The position numbers and the translations under genes are program-made. Of a DNA stretch of 64,000 nucleotides, positions 8,324 to 15,223 are shown one piece after another. Source of the stretch: Epilithonimonas vandammei (GTDB lineage: Bacteria > Bacteroidota > Bacteroidia > Flavobacteriales > Weeksellaceae); NCBI RefSeq assembly GCF_003860525.1, contig NZ_CP034161.1, positions 2,976,001 through 3,040,000 on the forward strand. The letters run 5' to 3'. The notes under the pieces are model-generated. The model was not told where the DNA came from. It searched no databases and saw only the letters and a list, made by a program, of their open reading frames with translations. Positions within the stretch are counted from its first letter, which is position 1, and each line of letters opens with the position of its first letter.

Positions 8324-8731
8324 ATGAAAGCATTAGATAAAATGGATAGCCTCGATAAAGTGGGCTTATTATGCAAACTGTTTCCCGCAGAACTGGAGAA
8401 CCTGCAAAACGCTATAAAAACGCAATGCGACTACTTTTTGCAAAATGAAACCGCCTTTCGTGAGGGTTGGTATCAAAAGGGATTTTTCACGGCTGAATTT
8501 TGGTACAGGCTTGTGCAGAATGCACAAAAAGGAACAGCCCAAAATGAACCTCTTTGGAAACGCCCGAACTGGTTTACAGACCATTTTTTTGACGGACACC
8601 ATTCAATTTTCGCTATTCACTGCCTGATTGAATATACAGAGGATGCACAATGCGACCTTCAATTAAAACAGACGATACACCTGCTTTTCGGGACTGACAA
8701 ATTTTTACAGATAACCTTAAACGATAAATAA
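8324..8731 (+). CDS. ICE accessory protein of unknown function
   Basis: 135 residues, mostly helical, rich in Trp, Phe and Gln (WYQKGFFTAEFWYRLVQNAQ). No signal peptide, no membrane segment and no recognised motif. It sits 51 bp after DUF932 and 2 bp before the DUF1281-like gene on the same strand, so it is surely part of the same operon. Such small genes are typical of the accessory region of Bacteroidota conjugative elements. No function can be assigned. Confidence 0.65.
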   Translation: MKALDKMDSLDKVGLLCKLFPAELENLQNAIKTQCDYFLQNETAFREGWYQKGFFTAEFWYRLVQNAQKGTAQNEPLWKRPNWFTDHFFDGHHSIFAIHCLIEYTEDAQCDLQLKQTIHLLFGTDKFLQITLNDK

Positions 8732-8733
8732 TT

Positions 8734-9228
8734 ATGGCTAATTGGTGCAACAATACGGTTGTTTTTGAGGGAACAGCCGAAGCAATAGAACAGATAACAC
8801 AGCTATTCAAATCAATGGCTGAACAGGAACAGAAAGACGACTGCGGGCAATTACCCGATTTCGTACAGGACACTCACGGAGATTATTTCTACAATATCAG
8901 TCAGGACAATGAAAGTGCGGGCGTATTCCAGTATGAAACAAAATGGTCGCCAAATACGGAAGCCGTGAAGCAGATAGCCGAACATTTAAAAGTGGACTTT
9001 ACACACGAGTATGAGGAATTAGGATGCTTAGTATATGGTCAGGCAATATTTGAAGACGGCATACTAACAAACACCTGCTTAGATAGTCAGGACTTTTGCA
9101 GCTATGAATTAGACGAGGACACAGACACGTACCATTTTGAGGGCAAGGAGTACGACAGCGAATGGGAAATACTCGACACCCTATTAGAACGTAAAATCGA
9201 AAATCAGTTAAACACCACTAAAATTTAG
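8734..9228 (+). CDS. DUF1281 / YubB-like protein
   Basis: 164 residues beginning MANWCNNTVVFEGTAEAIEQI, the near-invariant start of the api92/YubB ferredoxin-like family (MANWC.N.V...G) found on plasmids, phages and ICEs. The C-terminal half is very acidic. The start lies 2 bp after the previous stop and the next gene begins 4 bp after its end, which indicates one operon. The function of the family is not known; DNA mimicry or anti-defence roles have been suggested for acidic plasmid proteins but nothing here proves it. Confidence 0.72.
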   Translation: MANWCNNTVVFEGTAEAIEQITQLFKSMAEQEQKDDCGQLPDFVQDTHGDYFYNISQDNESAGVFQYETKWSPNTEAVKQIAEHLKVDFTHEYEELGCLVYGQAIFEDGILTNTCLDSQDFCSYELDEDTDTYHFEGKEYDSEWEILDTLLERKIENQLNTTKI

Positions 9229-9232
9229 AACG

Positions 9233-9670
9233 ATGAAACTATCAGATAAAGCGACAGCACATATTTTGGTTAAAGCCAATACTAACAGCGAATGGGATAA
9301 TTGCGGGTTTGCAATTATCCACCTATCCGAAGAATGGAAAAAAGAACAGGAAAAACGGCTTGCACTGGTTAAGCCGTTAGAGGGCAATTCTTATTTCTGC
9401 TCAATGAACTACTATGATACGGCAGTAGATTTTTACAGTACAGGCGAAGACGATAACCCGAACATTGAAGAAATGCTAAACGGTAAGGAATGGGTATTCG
9501 TGGAGCTTGACGAGCAAGAGCAGGAAACGTTTACCGTTCCTGAAAACCGACTGGATTGTTTCAGGCTTGTATTGCGGGCAAACGGTACAGGTTACTATAC
9601 AGCATACGGAAAGCATACGAGCGAAGAATTTTGGACGGAAGAGTTTTCATTAATCAAGTTAATTGCTTAA
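9233..9670 (+). CDS. ICE accessory protein of unknown function
   Basis: 145 residues, acidic, with no signal peptide or membrane segment. It contains 'KATAHILVKANTNSEWDNCGFAIIHLSEEWKKEQEKRL' and a Tyr-rich middle (SYFCSMNYYDTAVDFYSTGEDD). I do not recognise a family. It is encoded 4 bp after the DUF1281-like gene and followed 18 bp later by a 64-residue gene. Co-transcription with DUF932 is likely. Confidence 0.65.
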   Translation: MKLSDKATAHILVKANTNSEWDNCGFAIIHLSEEWKKEQEKRLALVKPLEGNSYFCSMNYYDTAVDFYSTGEDDNPNIEEMLNGKEWVFVELDEQEQETFTVPENRLDCFRLVLRANGTGYYTAYGKHTSEEFWTEEFSLIKLIA

Positions 9671-9688
9671 TCAGAAAAATTCAGCACA

Positions 9689-9883
9689 ATGAAAATCAGA
9701 GATAAAAACGGAAATTGGATTGAAGTTACTGACCTCAAAAAAGGTATTTGGCAAACTGGGTGGTACAAAGAATATCAGCATAACCCACCCGTTGAAAGCG
9801 ATAAGGAAAGACAGGCATATTGGGCAGATATACACGAGAAATTATTAGCTTTAAAAGTAGGGTTAAATAACCCGAAAAATTAA
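9689..9883 (+). CDS. Small ICE accessory protein
   Basis: 64 residues (MKIRDKNGNWIEVTDLKKGIWQTGWYKEYQHNPP...). It resembles short mobile-element proteins with a Trp-rich beta-hairpin start, but I cannot name a family. It is the last gene of the DUF932 operon and is followed by hairpin terminators at 9915-9953. Short but credible because of codon use and tight spacing. Confidence 0.55.
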   Translation: MKIRDKNGNWIEVTDLKKGIWQTGWYKEYQHNPPVESDKERQAYWADIHEKLLALKVGLNNPKN

Positions 9884-9914
9884 CAAACCGCCTGACCCGA
9901 AAAGTCGGGCGGCA

Positions 9915-9953
9915 AAAAGACAGATCCTTCCGATGGTCGGAACAGTCTTTTTG
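9915..9953 (+). terminator. Intrinsic terminator of the accessory operon
   Basis: Outer stem AAAAAGAC / GTCTTTTT and inner stem TTCCGA / TCGGAA with a 3-nt loop, ending in T5. A further imperfect hairpin (CCGCC ... GGCGG) lies just upstream, at about 9889-9913. Confidence 0.75.
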
Positions 9954-10234
9954 CATTGAATAGGTGTAACCCCTTTGTCAAAATGCAACCGCTCTGCACT
10001 TTCCCCATTTTACATTTTATCAAAATAGGTTACGATATTATTGTGTGGGATATTCAGTATCCCATTATTTGTTTTGTAATGACTTCTTTTCTTTCCACAC
10101 AGCGACCAAAGAAAAGAAGCAAAAGAACGTCGCTTGGTTAATTTTGTCTTTTGTTTTTTTTGTAAGCTATCAAACAATTTCTAATTGATTAAATTTGAAA
10201 TTTGTCAACAATTACAAATCGCTAAATCAAAGTA
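9954..10234. repeat. Spacer with a 12-bp perfect inverted repeat
   Basis: Arms CTTCTTTTCTTT (10083-10094) and AAAGAAAAGAAG (10108-10119) enclose 13 bp. An overlapping second pair (GCGAC near 10102 and GTCGC near 10128) offers a mutually exclusive fold. The remainder is AT-rich and probably carries the promoter of the next gene. Confidence 0.5.
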
Positions 10235-11227
10235 ATGATAGAAACTGAAATTTCAATAACAGTAAACAGAAAGCCTGATATTAATTTAATAGAACAAAAA
10301 ATTATCGAAAACAAATTTCAATTTCCAATTTACATACGAGAATATGAATTTAGTTATCAAATAAATTTCACGAGCGATTATGAAGAATGGGAATTGGATA
10401 CAGCAATTCTCAATAGTTTCCCAGGATATGAATTTACTAAAAACCTTGAAAAAGGGCGAAAAGAAATAAGAATTCAAATAATGAGATACCAGTCTGAATT
10501 ATCGACTGATGGTTGGGGAAGACAGATTGAAAATCCATTAAATGAAACGAAATATCTTGTAAAAACCTCAGCAAGCAAACCTGAAAAATTCAGCCCTAAA
10601 ATCAAAGTTTTATTTGAAGACAAAGAGGAATATTACTTTATTAATATTGTGGATGGCATTAACAAAACCACCGATGAAAAAGGTTTTTTGTTGTTAGATG
10701 ACTTCAAAACAAAAAATGAGGATGGCAATGCTGAAATTTTAAAAGATAAACTTTACAAATCTCCTCAAGAGGCTTTCCAATGGGGATTTTACAAAATATC
10801 TGATGTTGTAGAAAACGATTTTAACATATATCTTGAAAACAAAAAGAAAGAAATCAGAGCAATTCAAAAGCTACCTCGAAAAATCATCCGTGATTTTATA
10901 AATGCTTGTAATAGCTCCGATGAAAGTAATATTCTGAAACATCTTGACGAACAAATAATTTTTGAGAAACGTAAGAATTGGAAAACCATTTTTGAAGTCG
11001 AAGGAATTTCAAAATTCAAAGAATACCTTAGTTCTTCCGAACAAGAATTATGCGGCAAGGATTTTAAAATTAGGTCATCTTGGAATTTTAATTTGCCCAA
11101 TGTCACTATTGGTGTAAAATATTTTCCTTCTTCAGTTGACAAAGGAAGTAAGTTCAATCTTAAATATGAACAAATGACAATTATATTAGATAATAATAAG
11201 ATTGTCGGTATTATATATGAAATTTAA
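10235..11227 (+). CDS. Unrecognised cargo protein, possibly with C-terminal NTF2-like domain
   Basis: 330 residues, Lys/Glu/Ile-rich, soluble, no signal peptide. The N-terminal 85 residues look like a beta-alpha-beta unit (EISITVNRKPDINLIEQKIIENKF). The C-terminal 120 residues (KIIRDFINACNSSDESNILKHLDEQIIFEKR...) have the spacing of an NTF2/SnoaL-like cone, seen by eye only. Base composition is clearly more AT-rich than the flanking ICE backbone, which points to acquired cargo. It is flanked by the DUF932 operon terminator and the convergent receiver-domain gene. No function is assigned. Confidence 0.6.
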   Translation: MIETEISITVNRKPDINLIEQKIIENKFQFPIYIREYEFSYQINFTSDYEEWELDTAILNSFPGYEFTKNLEKGRKEIRIQIMRYQSELSTDGWGRQIENPLNETKYLVKTSASKPEKFSPKIKVLFEDKEEYYFINIVDGINKTTDEKGFLLLDDFKTKNEDGNAEILKDKLYKSPQEAFQWGFYKISDVVENDFNIYLENKKKEIRAIQKLPRKIIRDFINACNSSDESNILKHLDEQIIFEKRKNWKTIFEVEGISKFKEYLSSSEQELCGKDFKIRSSWNFNLPNVTIGVKYFPSSVDKGSKFNLKYEQMTIILDNNKIVGIIYEI

Positions 11228-11272
11228 TAAAATTTATCATTGAAATTCGGATACGAAAATGATTGCTAATAG

Positions 11273-11662
11273 TTACTTGGTCGCTACTTCAATGGCTTTT
11301 CTAAAATCATCTGCATCGCTGCCAATAAGCAGATAACCTGCAAAACCAATCTCTAAAAGAGATTTTACTGTTTTTTCTGTATCAATATCGCTATGGGCAA
11401 TCAGCTTAATGGTTGGATATTGCGTTCTTAATTTTTGAAGCTGCTCAAGCACATTCTTGTTGTAAAAATCAAGGTCTATAATACAAACTTTGGGAAGCTC
11501 TTTTAATGCTGATAATTGAGATAATCCGTCTTCAATGTTTTCCGAACGAAATAATACTTCAAGCCCTGAAGCAACGAGGTTATCACAGGTCAAATCCAAA
11601 ATCGGACTGTTATCATTGATAAAGGCAAGAGTAATTCTTTGTTGTGCTGTACCAGTTTCCAT
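11273..11662 (-). CDS. Stand-alone response-regulator receiver protein
   Basis: 129 residues from the ATG at 11662, which follows a good AAAAAGG. An upstream in-frame start at 11716 is possible but adds a Cys/Pro-rich stretch. The fold follows a CheY-like receiver: acidic residues in 'LAFINDNS', phospho-acceptor Asp in 'PKVCIIDLDFYN', Ser/Thr in 'KLIAHSD', and a weak Lys site near the end. There is no output domain. It lies downstream of the Xis-like genes on the same strand but has its own promoter-like box and a strongly structured leader of about 215 nt. In CTnDOT the RteA/RteB two-component pair controls transfer; this is not RteB but may feed into regulation. Confidence 0.7.
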   Translation of the reverse strand: METGTAQQRITLAFINDNSPILDLTCDNLVASGLEVLFRSENIEDGLSQLSALKELPKVCIIDLDFYNKNVLEQLQKLRTQYPTIKLIAHSDIDTEKTVKSLLEIGFAGYLLIGSDADDFRKAIEVATK

Positions 11663-11726
11663 ATCATACCTTTTTTGTGTTGATGTAGCCCCGCACAAAA
11701 AAGAAGGCGCAGGCAAACTACACTTA

Positions 11727-11842
11727 CCGACATTGAGGCACTGGTATACCCGACAACGAATAAGCGAGCGCCCACGCCTATGACGTGAGCGTTCCTACTT
11801 ATCTGTCCCGTTGTCTTAAAAATTACCAGTTTTCAATGTGGG
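11727..11842 (-). ncRNA. Long nested hairpin in the leader of the receiver gene (candidate structured RNA)
   Basis: Five co-axial pairing blocks were found by eye: ACATTGA 11730-11736 with 11833-11839; ACTGGTA 11740-11746 with 11824-11830; GACAACG 11752-11758 with 11809-11815; ATAAG 11760-11764 with 11798-11802; and GAGCGC.CACG 11766-11776 with 11784-11794. The loop is 11777-11783. Together they give about 36 pairs in 116 nt, with a G-U pair and small internal loops, so the structure looks selected as RNA. It lies between a -7 box on the minus strand (11886-11893) and the ATG at 11662. It could be a cis-regulatory leader or a processed small RNA. Confidence 0.6.
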
Positions 11843-11885
11843 ACTTAAAGCAAAAACACTTTAAGTATTTCTATATTTTACATAG

Positions 11886-11893
11886 CAAAGATA
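11886..11893 (-). promoter_or_regulatory. -7 element of the receiver gene promoter
   Basis: On the minus strand the sequence reads TATCTTTG, a full match to TAnnTTTG. Transcription would begin near 11880, giving a leader of roughly 215 nt that includes the nested hairpin. Confidence 0.5.
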
Positions 11894-11935
11894 CTAAACT
11901 CGTTTCGATATAGAAATATGATTGCCCAAAATCCA

Positions 11936-12235
11936 TTATTTGCTCTTTTGTCCATTGCAGACATAGTTTTGTTCAAGTATCCGTAAAAGGTCAGTTTGCT
12001 TAAAAATGATTTTGCCTCCTATCTGGATATATGGAAGTATTTGGTCATCACGATATTGCTGTAAAGTCCGTCTGCTGATATGTAACAGCTTGCATACATC
12101 TTCGCCAGAAAGATATATTTCACCGTTCATTACAGGGCGGTAGTTTTTTAATATCTGTTCGATACGATTTCGTAGCTGCGTTATCATTTCCTGATGTGCA
12201 ACGATTTCGTCACTATCATTCGTGAATAAATCCAT
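11936..12235 (-). CDS. Xis-like helix-turn-helix protein
   Basis: 99 residues. The C-terminal half 'LSGEDVCKLLHISRRTLQQYRDDQILPYIQIGGKIIFKQTDLLRILEQ' is a winged HTH of the MerR/excisionase (HTH_17) type. Position and type match the Xis2c/Xis2d pair of CTnDOT, small DNA-bending proteins needed for excision and also for activating tra genes there. It overlaps the upstream HTH gene by 20 bp, so the two are translationally coupled and expressed from one promoter. Confidence 0.82.
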   Translation of the reverse strand: MDLFTNDSDEIVAHQEMITQLRNRIEQILKNYRPVMNGEIYLSGEDVCKLLHISRRTLQQYRDDQILPYIQIGGKIIFKQTDLLRILEQNYVCNGQKSK

Positions 12236-12527
12236 CTTCAGTAGTATTGTCCAGCTGTCCGGCTTCGAGCAAAGCCCTTACATCCGAGAGTTTGTAATAA
12301 TTTTTGCGGTTCAGTTTTGAATACGGTAAAAGCCCTTTGCTTTTGTAGGTCTGTAAAGTCCGCTTGGTAATGTTCATCATCAGACATACTTCCTGGTTAT
12401 CGAGCCATTGTTCCTCTTTAAAAATGGGCGTATATTTCTGTGTGGCTTTTTCGGTCAATTCCAAAAGTGCTTTTAGCTCATTTTTCATTCCATCCAATGC
12501 GGATTTTTGTATTGCGATAACTTCCAT
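12216..12527 (-). CDS. Xis-like helix-turn-helix protein
   Basis: 103 residues with a helical N-terminus and an HTH_17 domain (WLDNQEVCLMMNITKRTLQTYKSKGLLPYSKLNRKNYYKLSDVRALLEAG). It is a paralogue of the following gene. By analogy with CTnDOT it is probably an excisionase-type architectural protein. It is the first gene of the excision operon. Its promoter carries one of the five four-unit operator arrays (12590-12629) with a -7-like box at 12554-12561, which predicts a leader of about 22 nt. Confidence 0.82.
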   Translation of the reverse strand: MEVIAIQKSALDGMKNELKALLELTEKATQKYTPIFKEEQWLDNQEVCLMMNITKRTLQTYKSKGLLPYSKLNRKNYYKLSDVRALLEAGQLDNTTEDGFIHE

Positions 12528-12553
12528 AGTTTGCTCAATTTTGCTGTGGAAGT

Positions 12554-12629
12554 CGAAGATATTAAGGGTTGTTACAGGGGTGGGAAATGTGGTATTGATT
12601 GGCGTTGAAAGGTAGTGTTTGGCGTTTTA
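12554..12629 (-). promoter_or_regulatory. Array promoter A (xis operon)
   Basis: Four tandem 10-bp units on the plus strand at 12590-12629: TGGTATTGAT, TGGCGTTGAA, AGGTAGTGTT, TGGCGTTTTA. Reading toward the gene, 28 bp follow and then TATCTTCG (12554-12561, 7 of 8 fits to TAnnTTTG counting n as free). No TTG is found at the usual -33 position. Confidence 0.7.
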
Positions 12630-12644
12630 CGTTTGCTACAAACG

Positions 12645-12677
12645 AAAAATCGGATAACCTTTTGGGCTATCCGATTT
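12645..12677. terminator. Bidirectional-type terminator downstream of the small membrane protein
   Basis: A 10-bp perfect stem AAATCGGATA / TATCCGATTT with an 11-nt loop. On the minus strand it ends in a run of T, suited to ending transcription of the gene at 12709-12990 before the xis promoter. Confidence 0.75.
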
Positions 12678-12708
12678 ATTCAAAATATTGTTAGAAAAAA
12701 GTCAGTGT

Positions 12709-12990
12709 TTATCGTGATTGTTCCGTTTTTACTTCCTGTTTTTCCTTATCCTTTTTCATTTGGCTGTAAGTCCAGATACAGACAACACCAAGAATAATCA
12801 AAGCGTAAGCAATCCATTTCCCGACACGTTCTAAAAAACGCACAAATACAGCAGTAGAATACCTCGAAAACATTTCTACACCTGCCACGCTACGTCTGTA
12901 AAACTTCCTGCGGTTGATAAAATAGATAAGCCCTATACCAACAACGATAACAATAATACCAAACACTAATTGAGCCGTAACCGTATCCAT
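12709..12990 (-). CDS. Small two-helix membrane protein
   Basis: 93 residues from the ATG at 12990; a TTG seven codons upstream is less likely. Two hydrophobic helices (about 6-26 and 59-77) flank a basic cytoplasmic stretch (NRRKFYRRSV), and the tail is charged (KKDKEKQEVKTEQ). Similar unnamed proteins accompany Bacteroidota ICE excision modules. No function is assigned. It is expressed alone and ended by the hairpin at 12645-12677. Confidence 0.6.
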   Translation of the reverse strand: MDTVTAQLVFGIIVIVVGIGLIYFINRRKFYRRSVAGVEMFSRYSTAVFVRFLERVGKWIAYALIILGVVCIWTYSQMKKDKEKQEVKTEQSR

Positions 12991-13055
12991 ACCACTAAAA
13001 TTATAATACAAACAAATTTAAAAAAAATAACCTTGACATCTATTCCGTATTAGTC

Positions 13056-13712
13056 TTATTCGTTTACAAATTCACTTGTTGTCAAGTGTTCCCCAAAATG
13101 ATGAACAATCTCACTCAAAAAGTATTCTTGCTGAACTTTATTAAAAGCTGAAGTAGCATCGGAAATCACATAAGTATTGTAGCCTTTTTCGTGTCCGTCC
13201 CTAAAAGTGCTTTCCACGCAGACGTGTGTTGCATAGCCGACCAAATATAAGTTTTCGATTTTGTTGTTTCGTAAGTACACGTCCAAATTTGAGCCTGTAA
13301 AACCACTTGCTCCAACACGCCCTGTAACCACAAATTCGCCCTCAATCGGTTTTACGGTTTCATAGAATTGTGAACCAAATCCGTTAATCGGGAAAGTTCC
13401 TGCGTTTGGTATGGCTTTTCGCAAACCGCTTTTTCCATTGGCTAATTCGGGATAGCCTTTTTCAAAGCGTAAACCCACGTGAATAATCTCAATATTGTTT
13501 TTTCTTGCATAGTCCAATGCCTTTTCAATATTCTCAATGGAGGTCTGCATCATTTCTTTATCTTTTACCAAAGCCTTGTACAGCTTTCCGTCTGTGTGCA
13601 TCCACTCGTTTTGGGTTTCAATAAGGATTAAGGCTGATTTGCCCTGCTCTTGTGCATTAATTTTACTTGTCATAGTTATAACTGTCAGAATTAAAAAAAG
13701 TAATCGTTTCAT
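13056..13712 (-). CDS. Exported isochorismatase-family cysteine hydrolase
   Basis: 218 residues. A signal peptide ends near MTSKINAQ (about 20), so the enzyme is probably periplasmic, which is unusual for the family. The core shows the nucleophile Cys in 'YLVGYATHVCVESTFRDG' and the downstream 'VISDATSAF'. The normally invariant catalytic Asp of 'D.QN(D/E)' is Glu32 here (LIETQNEW). The family hydrolyses amides or vinyl ethers such as nicotinamide, ureidoacrylate and isochorismate; the substrate is not predictable. It is transcribed divergently from a MerR-type regulator with a shared operator pair. Confidence 0.82.
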   Translation of the reverse strand: MKRLLFLILTVITMTSKINAQEQGKSALILIETQNEWMHTDGKLYKALVKDKEMMQTSIENIEKALDYARKNNIEIIHVGLRFEKGYPELANGKSGLRKAIPNAGTFPINGFGSQFYETVKPIEGEFVVTGRVGASGFTGSNLDVYLRNNKIENLYLVGYATHVCVESTFRDGHEKGYNTYVISDATSAFNKVQQEYFLSEIVHHFGEHLTTSEFVNE

Positions 13713-13738
13713 TTCATTTTGCTTTTAATTATCAATAA

Positions 13739-13812
13739 TTGTAAATAATCTACAATTGCAAAATAAATGCTATTATTTTATATTTGCAACAACTATTGTA
13801 AATAATTTACAA
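13739..13812. promoter_or_regulatory. Divergent promoter with two copies of a 17-bp operator
   Basis: TTGTAAATAATCTACAA (13739-13755) and the perfect palindrome TTGTAAATAATTTACAA (13796-13812) differ at one base. A TATATTTG -7 box lies at 13779-13786 for the MerR gene. The right operator begins about where its transcript should start. The left one sits just upstream of the hydrolase gene. This is the expected layout for an autoregulated MerR switch. Confidence 0.7.
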
Positions 13813-13815
13813 AAA

Positions 13816-14133
13816 ATGGCAAAAGCAGATAAGGAGATAGACCTGTCATTCGACTTCGATTTTTTAGATAAATTGGTTGTTGGTATTGGAGAGGTATCAC
13901 AAATTACAGGCATTCCGACAAGGCAAATCCGCTATTGGGAAGACAAAGGCATTATCACAAGCCTGACCGAAGAAGAGGGCAAGAACAGGCGTTATAATTA
14001 TGAGAATATCAAAAAGATACTTCTTATAAAAGAGTTGATGGATGAGGGCTATACTTTAGATGCTTCCGCTGAAAAGGTCAAAAAGCGTATGGAAATGATT
14101 GAGCAAACGCTGAATAAGCTAAAGAAGAAATAA
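13816..14133 (+). CDS. MerR-family transcriptional regulator
   Basis: 105 residues from the ATG at 13816; the frame is open upstream but that part overlaps the promoter and operator. The MerR winged helix is clear: 'VGIGEVSQITGIPTRQIRYWEDKGIITSLTEEEGKNRRYNYENIKKILLIKELMDEGYTLDASAEKVKKR', followed by a short coiled coil. There is no obvious metal- or ligand-binding domain, as in the small MerR regulators of Gram-positive type. It probably represses itself and the divergent hydrolase. Confidence 0.85.
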   Translation: MAKADKEIDLSFDFDFLDKLVVGIGEVSQITGIPTRQIRYWEDKGIITSLTEEEGKNRRYNYENIKKILLIKELMDEGYTLDASAEKVKKRMEMIEQTLNKLKKK

Positions 14134-14163
14134 AAAAACGGCTTATCATCTAAGCCGTTTTTT
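14133..14163. terminator. Intrinsic terminator between merR-type gene and traQ
   Basis: Stem AAAAAACGGCTTA / TAAGCCGTTTTTT with a 5-nt loop, T-rich on both strands. It serves the MerR gene and probably the end of the convergent tra operon. Confidence 0.85.
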
Positions 14164-14180
14164 GTGCATTGAAATGATAA

Positions 14181-14630
14181 TCAATCACTACTATTAAATT
14201 GAAAACTTATCTGTTTTTCATTTCCAAAACCATCCGAAATCCAAACATCAAAGGACTGTGATACGGTAGATGTTGAAGTGTAATACAACCGGAACTGCTC
14301 CGTTGGCAATTGATATAGGTCATTGGGCTGATACGGCGGTTCATTGTAGTATTGCAACGTTCCCTGCCCATCAAACTGGAAATAGCGAAGGAAATACTGC
14401 GTATTGCTGTAATTGCCTGTACGCTGTATGGTAATGCGTATTTCTACGGTCTGCCCGTTAGATACATCTTTTGGAACAGGCATCACGTTTACATCAAAAG
14501 GAAAATCGTTCTGTATTTCGAGTTCATCATCTTTACTGCAAGATACCAACGTAACCGAAGCTGTGAGGGTTGCCAGCAATACGTATATCGGCAGTAATCC
14601 TATTCTGAATTTATTGAATATTGCTATCAT
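14181..14630 (-). CDS. traQ: Conjugal transfer protein TraQ (DUF3872)
   Basis: 149 residues. A signal or anchor segment ends in 'VTLVSCSKDDE' (lipobox, Cys about 31), so it is an envelope lipoprotein. The rest is a single immunoglobulin-like beta domain typical of DUF3872. It is the last gene of the minus-strand tra operon, 12 bp after traO. In CTnDOT, TraQ belongs to the transfer apparatus; its exact role is unknown. Confidence 0.82.
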   Translation of the reverse strand: MIAIFNKFRIGLLPIYVLLATLTASVTLVSCSKDDELEIQNDFPFDVNVMPVPKDVSNGQTVEIRITIQRTGNYSNTQYFLRYFQFDGQGTLQYYNEPPYQPNDLYQLPTEQFRLYYTSTSTVSQSFDVWISDGFGNEKQISFQFNSSD

Positions 14631-14642
14631 TGTTTTTACGTT

Positions 14643-15203
14643 TTAAAAGTTAAACCTTAATCCCACACCTGCCGACGGTCGGAACTGCTGTAAATCTGTA
14701 CCCCAAAGCATTTTTGTACGCCCTTGTAGGACTAATACAAAACGGTCGGACAGGTAGGTTTCAAAAATGATGCGACCGCCTGCTCCGTAGATAAAATTAT
14801 CTTCGCTCAATATTTTCGCACCGTCGTACAGCATCGCTTCGCCCCGGTTGATGGCTTCGTAACCGACCACGCCCGTTACGGCGAAATTCAGCGTAATGTT
14901 CTTACGGGCATCTCCCAACAAAAAGAAGCTGTAACCGCCCTCTGTGGAATAGGTTTCCTGCGGTATGCGCAGGTCTTTGTAATCGTGGTACTGGTGGGTA
15001 CATTCCAACGCCCAAAGCTGGTAATTACCATTTTTACCGTTTATGGTCATTGCTGCGCTGATGTAGTAATCATTGCCAATCTTATCATTGGACAATACAC
15101 CTGCACTTATTTCCAATCCCTTCTGCTTCGGCAGCATCCTTTGTGCCTGTGCAGCCGTGATGCCTATCAGGACAAACAGCACGGTATAGATACACTTTTT
15201 CAT
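14643..15203 (-). CDS. traO: Conjugal transfer protein TraO
   Basis: 186 residues. An N-terminal signal peptide (VLFVLIGITAAQAQ) is followed by a beta-barrel-like sequence ending in aromatic 'GVGLRFNF', a typical outer-membrane C-terminus in Bacteroidota. Gene order (N-O-Q) and length match TraO of CTnDOT-class elements. It probably forms part of the outer-membrane portion of the secretion channel. It is encoded 20 bp after traN. Confidence 0.85.
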   Translation of the reverse strand: MKKCIYTVLFVLIGITAAQAQRMLPKQKGLEISAGVLSNDKIGNDYYISAAMTINGKNGNYQLWALECTHQYHDYKDLRIPQETYSTEGGYSFFLLGDARKNITLNFAVTGVVGYEAINRGEAMLYDGAKILSEDNFIYGAGGRIIFETYLSDRFVLVLQGRTKMLWGTDLQQFRPSAGVGLRFNF

Positions 15204-15223
15204 ATTCTTGCTTTAAAGGGTTA

